Shown here: positions 1-8,049 of the stretch, one piece after another
Numbering within the stretch: the stretch's first letter is position 1
Layout: every line of letters begins with the position of its first letter
NCBI GenBank assembly: GCA_002401055.1
Contig: NVRZ01000033.1
Coordinates: 1 to 20,737 of the forward strand
DNA length: 20,737 nucleotides
Origin: Bacteroidota bacterium
GTDB lineage: Bacteria > Bacteroidota > Bacteroidia > NORP154
Direction of reading: 5' to 3'
Translations under genes and position numbers: made by a program
The notes under the pieces: generated by a model
Seen by the model: the letters and a program-made list of their open reading frames with translations, nothing else
The model's database searches: none
Told to the model about the DNA's origin: nothing

Positions 1-1224
1 CGTTACAAAATTAGTCTCCGCTTCATTTGAGAACGCATTCACGACTGAAGCAATAACATCCCTGTCTTCGGTTAATAACACGATCCCAGTAAAATCTTCC
101 AATAACTTTCGGTGAGCATGTGGCGAAACGTATCCCGATTCATTCTTCGGCGGATTTATTTTTATTTTGTAATCGTTAAAAAGAAATGCTTGACTTAAAA
201 TGCGTGAATCTAAAAGCGCCTTTCTTCTAATACATTCAAGTATGTAGTAGTGGTAAGCGGGGTCGTCTGGATTTGTGAAATGGTATTTAACCGCTTGTTC
301 GAGGCATTCAGTAAGGTAATTCTCCTCTAAAAGTGTATGTAGAGTTTCATAAATGGCTTGTTGCTTGAATATTTTAAAGAGACTATCGCTTACTGAAAAC
401 CAATCCCCTTCCGTATCTTCATTTGAACTAGTGTGGCTTTTTAAATATTTCCATCTTAAGCTTGTTTCTGGATGAGTTGAGCCAAAAAGTTCAAACCTCC
501 ACTTCTTCTTAGTTATCTTTTCTTTCTTGTCCTCCAGATCAAACATAGCGAAAGCTTGCAGGCCTCCATCCAGTTTGTAGTCCGAGCTATCTATGAATTC
601 CATCGCCAACTTATCGGCCGAAAGCTCTTGGCTCCGGCTAAATCTTAATACACCACTCATTGACAATAACTGAACGATTGAAATTAGGTTTTGGGATTTG
701 GTGTGATGGTAATATCCGGTTAACACATCATCGTTGACATAATGTGCCACTTCATGGGCAAGGATGTAGGCTATTGCAGCTTCAGAACCAAGCGTAGCTA
801 AAAGTCCGATGTTGAAGAAGATGGAGCCGTCGTGAATGATCGCCGCATTGACTGTAGGGTCTTTTACTGGAAATACATAAATATTGTGGTCGGAAATTAC
901 TGAGGGCGGCAACACCTTTCTCAATATTTTATTCAAATATCTCTCAAGCTCTTTCCAGCCTATATATGCATATGAATTGTTGAATATATCATGAGCTGCG
1001 AATGTTTGATCTTCACTGAATCTGCCCAGTATTTGGGATTTTTTTAGGTCTGACCTATATTTTTCAGGAGCGCTTAAGTAGATGTAGTCGTACAGCTCTT
1101 TTAACGGCACAACATAATCAGGTGGAAGCTCATTCGGGAATTCGTATTCCTGATATTCGAACTCTTGAGCTCGAAGACTCATAATTGACACGCACAAGCA
1201 TATGATTGAGATAAGCGTGCGCAT
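1..1224 (-). CDS. Secreted M48-family zinc metalloprotease (C-terminus beyond window)
   Basis: The frame stays open from an ATG at 1224 down to base 1 (408 codons, no stop), so the C-terminal end lies outside the window. The N-terminus has a hydrophobic signal peptide ending near an A-Q at residues 19-20. Residues 157-161 read HEVAH, the HExxH zinc and catalytic motif. E200 in the downstream QELSAD motif (E200, D204) fits the third zinc ligand and conserved Asp of M48 (HtpX/Oma1/BepA-like) peptidases. The stretch between them is where the protein is told apart from other gluzincins. No transmembrane bundle like that of HtpX is visible, so a periplasmic or outer-membrane-associated BepA/YfgC-like quality-control or envelope role is likely, but this is inference. 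The start lies only 7 nt after the der stop, suggesting co-transcription with era-der. The residues after about 280 are not recognised and may form a helical repeat region. Confidence 0.85.
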   Translation of the reverse strand, partial: MRTLISIICLCVSIMSLRAQEFEYQEYEFPNELPPDYVVPLKELYDYIYLSAPEKYRSDLKKSQILGRFSEDQTFAAHDIFNNSYAYIGWKELERYLNKILRKVLPPSVISDHNIYVFPVKDPTVNAAIIHDGSIFFNIGLLATLGSEAAIAYILAHEVAHYVNDDVLTGYYHHTKSQNLISIVQLLSMSGVLRFSRSQELSADKLAMEFIDSSDYKLDGGLQAFAMFDLEDKKEKITKKKWRFELFGSTHPETSLRWKYLKSHTSSNEDTEGDWFSVSDSLFKIFKQQAIYETLHTLLEENYLTECLEQAVKYHFTNPDDPAYHYYILECIRRKALLDSRILSQAFLFNDYKIKINPPKNESGYVSPHAHRKLLEDFTGIVLLTEDRDVIASVVNAFSNEAETNFVT

Positions 1225-1231
1225 CAACTTC

Positions 1232-2536
1232 TTATTTTTTTCTAAAAAATATTTGAATCGGCACCCCGTGAAAGTCAAAGTGCTCACGCATCTTATTTTC
1301 CAGATACCTTTTGTATGACTCCTTTATGTACTGTGGAAGGTTGCAGAAGAATGCAAATGACGGCGCATATGTGGGTAGTTGGGTTACGTACTTTATCTTA
1401 ATGTACTTACTCTTCAATGCTGGTGGCGGGTATTGGGCAATCACTTCTAGCATGATATTGTTTAGCTTGGAGGTTGTAATTTTTCTGGTGCGATTCTCGT
1501 TTACTTTTAATGCCATCTCCAAGGCCTTTAGCAATCGTTGCTTTTCAGGTACAGAGGTGAAAACAATAGGAACATCCGCAAAAGGAGACGTTTTTTTCAG
1601 GATCTTCTCTTCATATTCTTTCACTGTATCAGTTTGCTTTTTCATCAGATCCCATTTATTTACGAGGATCACAATTCCCTTCCTGTTTCTTTCCGCTAAT
1701 GCAAAAATGTTAAGGTCCTGTGCGTTTAGACCTTCCGTAGCGTCGATGAGGAGCAAACACACATCGCAATTCTCGATGGCCCGAACAGAGCGCATCACCG
1801 AATAGAACTCTATGTCTTCAGATACTTTTGCCTTTTTACGCAATCCTGCAGTATCCACAAGTATAAAATCATGCCCAAAAGCTGTATAATGCGTATTGAT
1901 AGAATCGCGAGTGGTTCCTGCCAGAGGGGTAACAATATTTCTATCTTCTCCTAGCAGTGCATTTATTAAAGAGGATTTCCCAACGTTGGGACGCCCTACA
2001 ACAGCAATTCTCGGCAGGTCCGAATTATCTTCTTCTGGTTTGTCTTTCAGCGAACTCACAACTTTGTCAAGGAGTTCTCCGGTTCCTTTACCGTTGATGG
2101 ATGAAACGCAGATCGGCTCATCCATTCCGAGTGCGTAAAACTCATGCGATAAACTAATTCGCTCGTTATTATCGACCTTGTTCGCCATCAGGTATACTTG
2201 CTTTTTGGATCTTCTCAAGATTCTGGCCAGGTCCTGGTCTAGTCCGGTAATTCCTGCAGTTACATCCACCATAAAGAGAATGAGGTCCGACTCCTCCATG
2301 GCAATAATTGCCTGTTTGCGGATTTCACCTTCGTACATATCGTCCGAGCCAGATACGTAGCCGCCAGTGTCTATGATAGAGAATTCCATTCCATTCCAAT
2401 CAACCTTTCCGTAGTGGCGATCGCGTGTTACCCCACTTTGCTCATCGACAATTGCGTGCCTGGTTTTGGTTAACCTGTTAAACAGCGTAGATTTCCCCAC
2501 ATTTGGCCTTCCTACTATTGCTACAATATTACCCAT
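1232..2536 (-). CDS. der: Ribosome-associated GTPase Der (EngA)
   Basis: Der is an essential double-GTPase that binds the 50S ribosomal subunit and helps its late assembly in the cytoplasm. The 434-residue product has two Era-like G domains in tandem followed by a KH-like C-terminal domain. Domain 1 shows G1 GRPNVGKST (9-17), G3 DTGG (56-59) and G4 NKVD (119-122). Domain 2 shows GRPNVGKSS (181-189), DTAG (228-231) and NKWD (293-296). An acidic linker (about 163-174) joins them. The length is normal for the family. The start ATG at 2536 is 5 nt downstream of the era stop, so the two GTPase genes are almost certainly one transcript. The KH-like domain ends in a basic FFRKK tail. All key GTP-binding motifs are intact. 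Confidence 0.98.
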   Translation of the reverse strand: MGNIVAIVGRPNVGKSTLFNRLTKTRHAIVDEQSGVTRDRHYGKVDWNGMEFSIIDTGGYVSGSDDMYEGEIRKQAIIAMEESDLILFMVDVTAGITGLDQDLARILRRSKKQVYLMANKVDNNERISLSHEFYALGMDEPICVSSINGKGTGELLDKVVSSLKDKPEEDNSDLPRIAVVGRPNVGKSSLINALLGEDRNIVTPLAGTTRDSINTHYTAFGHDFILVDTAGLRKKAKVSEDIEFYSVMRSVRAIENCDVCLLLIDATEGLNAQDLNIFALAERNRKGIVILVNKWDLMKKQTDTVKEYEEKILKKTSPFADVPIVFTSVPEKQRLLKALEMALKVNENRTRKITTSKLNNIMLEVIAQYPPPALKSKYIKIKYVTQLPTYAPSFAFFCNLPQYIKESYKRYLENKMREHFDFHGVPIQIFFRKK

Positions 2537-2541
2537 GCTTA

Positions 2542-3420
2542 TTAATTGTATCCAAATTTGTTAAGCTGACTATCCTTTTTCCTCCAATCTTTACTGACTT
2601 TTATAAAGGTCTCCAGATATATTTTCTTTCCGAAAAAGTTTTCCAGATCCCTGCGGGCGTGTGTGCCCATTTTCTTCAATGCACTTCCTCTGTGCCCGAT
2701 CATTATTCCTTTCTGAGATTCTCTCTCCACATAGATCTCTGCGCGGATTCTAATAATCTCTTCCTCCTCCTGAAATTCTGTGATCATAACAGCTGTGGAG
2801 TAGGGGATTTCTCTTTTGTAGAACTGAAATATTTTTGATCGGATTATTTCCGAAACGAAGAATCTTTCGGGTCTATCTGTAAGCTGATCTTTTGGATAGT
2901 ATGCTGGTGATTCAGGAAGTGTTTTTAAAATATAGTTGAACACGGTATCAACGTTAAAGTTCTTTAGTGCTGACAGAGGCAGTACCATGGCATTTTTAAC
3001 TTTTTTGCTCCATCTATCTGCAAGCACTACCAGTTTGTCCTCGTCAATTAAGTCAATTTTGTTAAGCAATATCAAAACCGGCGCTGTGGCATTCTGTAGC
3101 TTCTCTACTACGGATTCAACGTTTTCTTCTTTTTCAAAAACGTCGGTCATAAATAGAATGATGTCGGCATCTGAAAAGGCACTGCTTACAGATTTCATCA
3201 TTCTTTCGTGCAGTTCGTAGGCAGGTTTTATGATTCCCGGTGTGTCGGAGTAGATGATTTGAAAGTCATCGCCATTCACGATACCCAATATGCGATCGCG
3301 TGTTGTCTGCGCTTTGGAAGTGATAATTGATATCTTCTCACCAACCAGCGCATTCATCAATGTAGATTTCCCTACGTTGGGGCTACCTATAATATTAACA
3401 AATCCTGCTTTGTGTGACAT
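2542..3420 (-). CDS. era: GTPase Era (16S rRNA / 30S assembly)
   Basis: Era is a GTPase that binds the 3' end of 16S rRNA during 30S maturation. The 292-residue product begins with the G domain: G1 GSPNVGKST (12-20), the G2 region around TTRDR (39-43), G3 DTPG (59-62), G4 NKID (120-123) and G5 SAL (150-152). A type II KH domain follows, with the RNA-binding GHRG loop at 242-245 and the family's typical KVSKDWR segment near the C-terminus. The length is normal. This is the first gene of the era-der(-M48 protease) run. A TACTTTTG element ends 4 nt before its ATG, which would give a very short or absent 5' leader. Confidence 0.98.
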   Translation of the reverse strand: MSHKAGFVNIIGSPNVGKSTLMNALVGEKISIITSKAQTTRDRILGIVNGDDFQIIYSDTPGIIKPAYELHERMMKSVSSAFSDADIILFMTDVFEKEENVESVVEKLQNATAPVLILLNKIDLIDEDKLVVLADRWSKKVKNAMVLPLSALKNFNVDTVFNYILKTLPESPAYYPKDQLTDRPERFFVSEIIRSKIFQFYKREIPYSTAVMITEFQEEEEIIRIRAEIYVERESQKGIMIGHRGSALKKMGTHARRDLENFFGKKIYLETFIKVSKDWRKKDSQLNKFGYN

Positions 3421-3424
3421 TTTG

Positions 3425-3432
3425 CAAAAGTA
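3425..3432 (-). promoter_or_regulatory. Bacteroidota-type -7 element (TAnnTTTG) of era
   Basis: On the minus strand the sequence TACTTTTG matches the Bacteroidota sigma-70-type -7 consensus TAnnTTTG exactly. Its final G is 4 nt upstream of the era ATG. With initiation about 7 nt downstream of the element, the transcript would begin at or next to the start codon. No good -33 TTG box is seen 19-21 nt upstream, so only half of the promoter is supported. Confidence 0.5.
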
Positions 3433-3618
3433 AAGAAGGTAAAGGGATTATCGGCTATCGGGATTAGAAGTTACTCTCCGTCTAGAAAGTGGGCGGTTGT
3501 ACGGTTAAGTTAGCGTTGTGTATAGGGATGTCTTTCTACTTTATGCCTTTTACTTTATTATTAAGAAATTCTAAGTTAACCAAACGCTGAAACGAAATAG
3601 ATACTCTTTTAACTGATA

Positions 3619-4515
3619 CTAATACATCGGAATTAACCCTCTGATACCCATATCTACCACCGTATCACCATCTAAAGGTTCAAAACGCCCATCCATATCG
3701 GCGTCTTTCCACTCAAAACTCTTGTTCGTAGAAACGGATAGAGTGATTACTATATCGGAGGTTTCACTACCAGTAATTGTTAGTGCACCAGGGGAAAAAG
3801 CCCCAGTTACAATACACGATCCCTGTGGAATTGGTGAAGTGGAAAAAATAGGGTTGGGAACGGTTACCGACCCTGGAGGTGGCTGGCCCGTAGTTACATT
3901 GTAAATGGTTTCAAATCCCCAATAGCCTTGCAGCTTATTAGCATTTACAGCTATTGCACTGTCCTTAATGGTATAGGAACTGATGTAGGTGTTTTGTCCT
4001 ATAAAAGAGGCTAGGGTTCCTGTTAAGTCAATAACTGATGGACTGTTTACCCGTAACTTAATGTCATAGTTTTGGTAGGACAGCGAAACGCGCATGTACT
4101 CATAGGTGCCTGCTGCAACTGAGCTAAGCGGAATAGACAAAAACGTACTGTTTTCAGTTGCCAATACGGAACTGTTATGATCTATAGCCATATCTCCACC
4201 AAGTGTTGTCTTGGGGCTTTCGTAGATTATCGTGCCCGCTCCAAGAGCCGTAAGCTGATTTGTAGTGAGCTCTACATAATGCGCGCTCATGCTGTTAAAT
4301 ATTGGAGATTGGCCAGAGTTCCCTGCCGGAAGAGTACTCACATTACCGAAGTTGTCTAATCGAGTCTGGGTTGAATCGAATTTGAATTTAAGAATGAGTT
4401 GAGGTGCAGTCGTATTAACTGGATCGGGAGTTGGCTCAGGTGCTGGATCAGCATCTTTTTTGCATCCATAAATGGTTAAGCAAGCAGCACATATGGCAAA
4501 AAGAATCTTTTTCAT
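3619..4515 (-). CDS. Putative lipoprotein of unknown function
   Basis: I do not recognise the family. The 298-residue product starts with a lysine-led hydrophobic signal ending in an IYGC lipobox (C18), followed by charged residues and a proline/aspartate-rich linker (about 22-35). It is therefore probably a surface or periplasmic lipoprotein. The rest looks like a beta-rich globular domain with many Thr, Ser and Asn residues and no transmembrane segments. Near the C-terminus, residues 271-282 (D-A-D-M-D-G-R-F-E-P-L-D) have the D-x-D-x-D-G spacing of calcium-binding loops, and the protein ends shortly after at MGIRGLIPMY. There is no T9SS tail. The gene lies 62 nt downstream of a second lipobox protein on the same strand and may share its transcript. 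Confidence 0.8.
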   Translation of the reverse strand: MKKILFAICAACLTIYGCKKDADPAPEPTPDPVNTTAPQLILKFKFDSTQTRLDNFGNVSTLPAGNSGQSPIFNSMSAHYVELTTNQLTALGAGTIIYESPKTTLGGDMAIDHNSSVLATENSTFLSIPLSSVAAGTYEYMRVSLSYQNYDIKLRVNSPSVIDLTGTLASFIGQNTYISSYTIKDSAIAVNANKLQGYWGFETIYNVTTGQPPPGSVTVPNPIFSTSPIPQGSCIVTGAFSPGALTITGSETSDIVITLSVSTNKSFEWKDADMDGRFEPLDGDTVVDMGIRGLIPMY

Positions 4516-4577
4516 TGAACAAAGTTTAAATTCAGATTAAATAAAAACGGGAGAGCTTAATGATTAATTCCTCTGGG

Positions 4578-5411
4578 TTATTTTTTAATAATCTTAACCG
4601 TCTCTCTTGTCTCCAATGCCGACAATATATACTCTCCCGCAGGAAGATGTGTAAAGTCAATTTCTGTCTTATCATCGGTCAATATTCCTGCGTGTACCTC
4701 TTTGCCTGCCAGGTCAATTATTTTGTACTTGTACTCCAATTCACTTGATTTTACAACTGTCAATATCATCTCAACGGGATTAGGATAAACCTGTAACGTT
4801 CGTTTGGCATCCTTGGCCGTTGGCATGTTAACTATCTGGCCAGATGAATTGATGAGGTCAACGTGTTTGTAGTAATCGCGATCGATAATAAGCTTATCTT
4901 CATCAAAATTGTGCAAGAGGGTTTGAAACAATTGGGTAGCCATTTCTCTGTCTATTTCAAGGATGTACTTTTTAGAAGTATCGACAATCATACGGTCTAG
5001 GTTTCCCTGAGCAACTTCTCGATCAATGAGGAATCCCTGTACGTATTCAGTTTCCAGGCCAACTACTGTTGAGTCTGTAAATTTAACTGCGGATATTCTG
5101 TACCTCCCATTTGCGAGTGGACGATTCAATAAATACATACCGCGGTGTTTCGTTACCACACCCTGAAATATGGTGTCATCTTCATTACGGATGATGTAGT
5201 TCATCCTCGTTTTTCGACTGTAGTCGAGGTAAAATCTTACGGTATCACTTCCTCTCAGAACCGAAAATGTGTCACCTAGCCTATAGGATAAATCTATCTT
5301 GTGTCTTTTGAAGGGTGTGGTGAATTCGCTTCGGGGTTCTTCCTCAATTCCACAGCTTACCAGTGCAGATATAAAAAACAGTAATAATATGATGTGAATA
5401 GGCTTTAACAT
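4578..5411 (-). CDS. Lipobox protein with a T9SS C-terminal sorting domain
   Basis: The 277-residue product begins with a strongly hydrophobic signal ending in LVSC (C20), a good lipobox. Residues about 21-200 form an uncharacterised beta-rich region I do not recognise. From about residue 204 the sequence becomes a typical T9SS type A sorting domain: the VYPNPV start (208-213), a beta strand followed by the IIDLAGKEV motif (231-239), LPAGEYIL (256-263) and a terminal lysine-rich KIIKK. The lipobox suggests lipidation at the inner membrane, whereas the C-terminal domain is the substrate signal for passage through T9SS. Having both is unusual. It follows the secreted EEP-family gene by 20 nt, so the two are probably one operon. 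The function is unknown. Confidence 0.85.
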   Translation of the reverse strand: MLKPIHIILLLFFISALVSCGIEEEPRSEFTTPFKRHKIDLSYRLGDTFSVLRGSDTVRFYLDYSRKTRMNYIIRNEDDTIFQGVVTKHRGMYLLNRPLANGRYRISAVKFTDSTVVGLETEYVQGFLIDREVAQGNLDRMIVDTSKKYILEIDREMATQLFQTLLHNFDEDKLIIDRDYYKHVDLINSSGQIVNMPTAKDAKRTLQVYPNPVEMILTVVKSSELEYKYKIIDLAGKEVHAGILTDDKTEIDFTHLPAGEYILSALETRETVKIIKK

Positions 5412-5431
5412 AAGGCAATTTAAAGATACTA

Positions 5432-6622
5432 TTATTGCTTTAAAAGTAGTTGTTCGTATGAGACCGAATTTTGTAAAACCCTTATTATATATGAGCCTCT
5501 TGCAAGCGATGTGAGATTAATAGATGCTGTAAAACCAACACAGCTTTCACTCAGAACAATTCTGCCCAATACGTCAAATATTTGGATACTTGCCTCATCG
5601 CGCAACGGCAAAATGATGGATAAGTCGTTATCTGCAGGGTTGGGAAATAGATTGAATGAGTTTTTGAGCTCAACTTCATTTAATGATAAGGGACTGTTAA
5701 AAACAAATTCAGCCATTACAGGAAGGTGATCGGCAGCATAGTGCAAGGCATTGGCAAAGCTCTGTGAGCAGGAACTATTGGGTGGTTTGTTGATCGAATC
5801 GTTGTAATGATTTCCGTCATTCCCAACGGCCCATGTTGAACCACTTACATAATCGATTGAATTCGGATCTGATATGCTTTTGGAATACAAAATCATATCA
5901 AAACGGTCGTCCATACCTCCGGTTGACCCACCTCCGAAAGACCGCGTTCTGGGGCTCTGCGTATGGTATTGCGAATAAGTACTGTTGTTCCAGGTTCCAA
6001 ACATTATTGAGGCATAAGGATCAATTACATGACCGGACGTGCTGCCGTCATCGGTGGTGAGATCGATGTATGCCTGCTCATTGGCGCTGTAGATATTAAA
6101 ATCTCCGCAAACAATAAAGTGCTGACTGTAGCTCAGGCCGTTAGTAATGAATCTCAATTCGCCTATTTCAGCCGTTCTTTTGTCTTCGTTGGTGGTGCCC
6201 TGGCTTGATTTTAAATGCAAAGTATAAATCAATAATGTATCTCCGGTTGCGGTGTGCTGCATAGCGAACTCATTAATATCGCGGTGCGCTGTGGAGATGG
6301 CGGTGTTACTAATGAACGAAAACACGGAGTTTTTGAAGAAGATAGCATTCTGCGTATCGAAGCCAGTGACGAATTGCCCAGCTGTGTAGCTTGAATTCAG
6401 AACTGTGGAGTAAAATAAATCTACACCCGTTTGATAGATTACTTCCTGCACAACCAGGATATCTGGGTTGAGGCTGTCGATAATGGTTTTGAAGTAAGGA
6501 GATCGGCTGCTGCTGTTCATGTCGTAGTTCAAGATGTTGTAACTCATCAAGCTGATAGTTTGCTGGGAAAACCCAGGGAAAACGAAGATTGACAATATCA
6601 AAATGACAGCTATTCTTTTCAT
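5432..6622 (-). CDS. Secreted endonuclease/exonuclease/phosphatase-family protein with T9SS tail
   Basis: The 396-residue product has a signal peptide (1-20, ending GFSQ) and then an EEP-fold catalytic domain (about 22-308). Recognisable active-site elements are N29 in MSYNILNY, E60 in VVQEV, H136 in LHLKS, D174 and N176 in CGDFN, D242 in RFDMIL and D298-H299 in ADHLPVM. This is the complete metal-dependent phosphodiesterase set seen in DNase I-like nucleases, sphingomyelinases and related phosphatases. Residues 326-396 (FPNPAD start, FDVLGRIV, LARGSYII) are a T9SS type A sorting domain, so the enzyme is predicted to be exported to the cell surface or medium. Substrate choice cannot be read from sequence. 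Extracellular DNA or another phosphodiester is plausible. It is the first gene of a minus-strand run of secreted proteins and diverges from the tRNA. Confidence 0.9.
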   Translation of the reverse strand: MKRIAVILILSIFVFPGFSQQTISLMSYNILNYDMNSSSRSPYFKTIIDSLNPDILVVQEVIYQTGVDLFYSTVLNSSYTAGQFVTGFDTQNAIFFKNSVFSFISNTAISTAHRDINEFAMQHTATGDTLLIYTLHLKSSQGTTNEDKRTAEIGELRFITNGLSYSQHFIVCGDFNIYSANEQAYIDLTTDDGSTSGHVIDPYASIMFGTWNNSTYSQYHTQSPRTRSFGGGSTGGMDDRFDMILYSKSISDPNSIDYVSGSTWAVGNDGNHYNDSINKPPNSSCSQSFANALHYAADHLPVMAEFVFNSPLSLNEVELKNSFNLFPNPADNDLSIILPLRDEASIQIFDVLGRIVLSESCVGFTASINLTSLARGSYIIRVLQNSVSYEQLLLKQ

Positions 6623-6688
6623 ATGCTCTTTCTTAGAAAGGTGAAAATACGGATATTTTCTACGAAGGGTTTTCGATTGTTATTTCGT

Positions 6689-6720
6689 ATTGGTCAGATA
6701 AATTAAAAATCTTAAATTCG
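6689..6720 (+). promoter_or_regulatory. Promoter of the initiator tRNA
   Basis: An ATTG (6689-6692, near the -33 TTTG consensus) is followed after 20 nt by TAAATTCG (6713-6720), which matches the Bacteroidota -7 element TAnnTTTG at all but one fixed position. The spacing is right for this phylum, and the predicted start falls a few bases before the tRNA at 6730. Confidence 0.6.
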
Positions 6721-6729
6721 CCTCCACAT

Positions 6730-6802
<73 letters not shown>

Positions 6803-6810
6803 CTAACGAA

Positions 6811-6844
6811 AACCCCTTCAGGAAACTGGAGGGGTTTTTCTTTT
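6811..6844 (+). terminator. Intrinsic terminator after the tRNA
   Basis: AACCCCTTCAG (6811-6821) pairs with CTGGAGGGGTT (6826-6836) around a GAAA tetraloop, with one internal G:T wobble, and runs into a T-rich tract. This is a textbook rho-independent terminator immediately downstream of the tRNA. Confidence 0.9.
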
Positions 6845-7263
6845 GCACCACGTTCCACGCCACCTTAGGTGGCAAAGTCCAGTGCCTGTTGGTATAAGAT
6901 CGTCAATAGGATTGGAGAACTTAAACCTCTTCAAATGCCAACCTTGAAGTATTAAACAATAGTTGGGTTAATTTCAGTAGCTTCGCGAACCTTCAAGTAT
7001 CCTAAAAGATCGGGTTTTGCATTTCCTTACCCTACGGTTATGAAACTCGTGTACTTACAATACAGTTGGATGGAGTCATTGATATCGATAAGGAGTTTTT
7101 AGCTTTCTTTTCGTGCAGAAGTTGTTGCTTTTACCGTTGACAAATCGCTTTTAGTTTTAATAGATTATAGATAGCATTTGTTAATGTTTAATCGCAGTAC
7201 ATTGATAGGGTGGCATGGAGGAATTGCATAATTGCAACATAATTAGAATTACAAGAGTTATAC
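6845..7263. other. Gene-free stretch with a 15-nt palindrome
   Basis: No supported gene lies in this interval. It begins just after the tRNA terminator. A perfect odd palindrome, GCCACCTTAGGTGGC (6859-6873; 7-bp arms around one T), stands out and could be an operator or small hairpin. There is no T-run after it. A 44-codon open frame without a start codon (7006-7140) was examined and not called. The last part is the 5' region of the cytidylyltransferase gene, where I find no convincing TAnnTTTG promoter. I found no second copy of the tRNA 3' end that would mark an integrated element. Confidence 0.5.
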
Positions 7264-8037
7264 ATGAATAATATTAACACTACCAAAAGAATCACGACAG
7301 CCCTTTTACTTGCAGCGGGAACGGGAAGTCGGTTAAAACCTCTTACTGACTGCATGCCAAAATGCCTTACCAAAGTCAATGAAATTGAAATTTTGGGCCG
7401 TTTGATTAATTGCCTTCGCAAAAATGGCTTTAAGCGACTGGTTGTTGTTGTAGGATATTTTGATCATGAAATAAGAAACTTTCTCCAAAACAATTTGGGA
7501 GACATCACTGTTGAATATGTAGCTAATGCTGATTTCGCAACGACGAATAATATATATTCGCTATGGTCGGCACGGCATGCAATTAAAGAACCATTCCTTT
7601 TAATTGAGAGCGACCTGGTTTTTGATGCCCCTTTACTTGAAAAAATGCTTATTCCAGATACTATTGCGGTATCTCAAATACTACCTTGGATGAATGGGAC
7701 CACCGTCACAACAGACAGGTTTGTGACTGACCGGGTAGTATCAATTAACATTGACAAGAATTTAAAGACGGAGGGCCAGACTTATAAAACAGTCAATATC
7801 TATGGCATTTCACTTGAATCATGGCGACTAATTAGCAAGCGTTTGGATAGCTGGATATCAGCGGGAAAAGTAAATGACTATTACGAAGCTGTCCTCTCTG
7901 AAATGGTAGCTGAAGGCAGTTTGAATTTTCAATGTGTTTACTTTGATATGGATCGTTGGTACGAAATAGATACTGCCGATGACCTCCAGAATTGTGAGAT
8001 GCTCTTGCAGCAAACCAGATTCCAACTAGCCGGATAA
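7264..8037 (+). CDS. LicC/PntC-like nucleotidyltransferase (probable cytidylyltransferase)
   Basis: The 257-residue cytosolic product is a sugar-nucleotide-type NTP transferase. The N-terminal pyrophosphorylase signature LAAGTGSRLKPLTD spans 16-29, with the catalytic-type lysine K33 in MPKCL. The ATTNNIYSLW segment (92-101), the metal-binding ESDLVFD (115-121) and the late FDMDRWYEIDTADD (227-240) resemble choline-phosphate (LicC) and 2-aminoethylphosphonate (PntC) cytidylyltransferases more than hexose-phosphate enzymes. The likely reaction is CTP plus a small phosphorylated or phosphonylated alcohol or amine giving a CDP- or CMP-head group and pyrophosphate. The substrate is not known. It ends 12 nt before a membrane CDP-alcohol phosphotransferase, the expected consumer of its product. 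No phosphonate-synthesis genes (PEP mutase and the like) and no choline kinase are in the window. Confidence 0.85.
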   Translation: MNNINTTKRITTALLLAAGTGSRLKPLTDCMPKCLTKVNEIEILGRLINCLRKNGFKRLVVVVGYFDHEIRNFLQNNLGDITVEYVANADFATTNNIYSLWSARHAIKEPFLLIESDLVFDAPLLEKMLIPDTIAVSQILPWMNGTTVTTDRFVTDRVVSINIDKNLKTEGQTYKTVNIYGISLESWRLISKRLDSWISAGKVNDYYEAVLSEMVAEGSLNFQCVYFDMDRWYEIDTADDLQNCEMLLQQTRFQLAG

Positions 8038-8049
8038 GCGGAAATTTGT

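Noticed and set aside
7006..7140. 44-codon open frame on the plus strand between the tRNA and the cytidylyltransferase
   Set aside because: It has no start codon, no recognisable motif and ends in a low-complexity Cys/Phe stretch. It is within chance length for an open frame.
7188..7421. 77-codon minus-strand frame at the start of the cytidylyltransferase gene
   Set aside because: Most of it lies antisense to the conserved LAAGTGSRL motif region of a well-supported gene, and the product has no recognisable feature.
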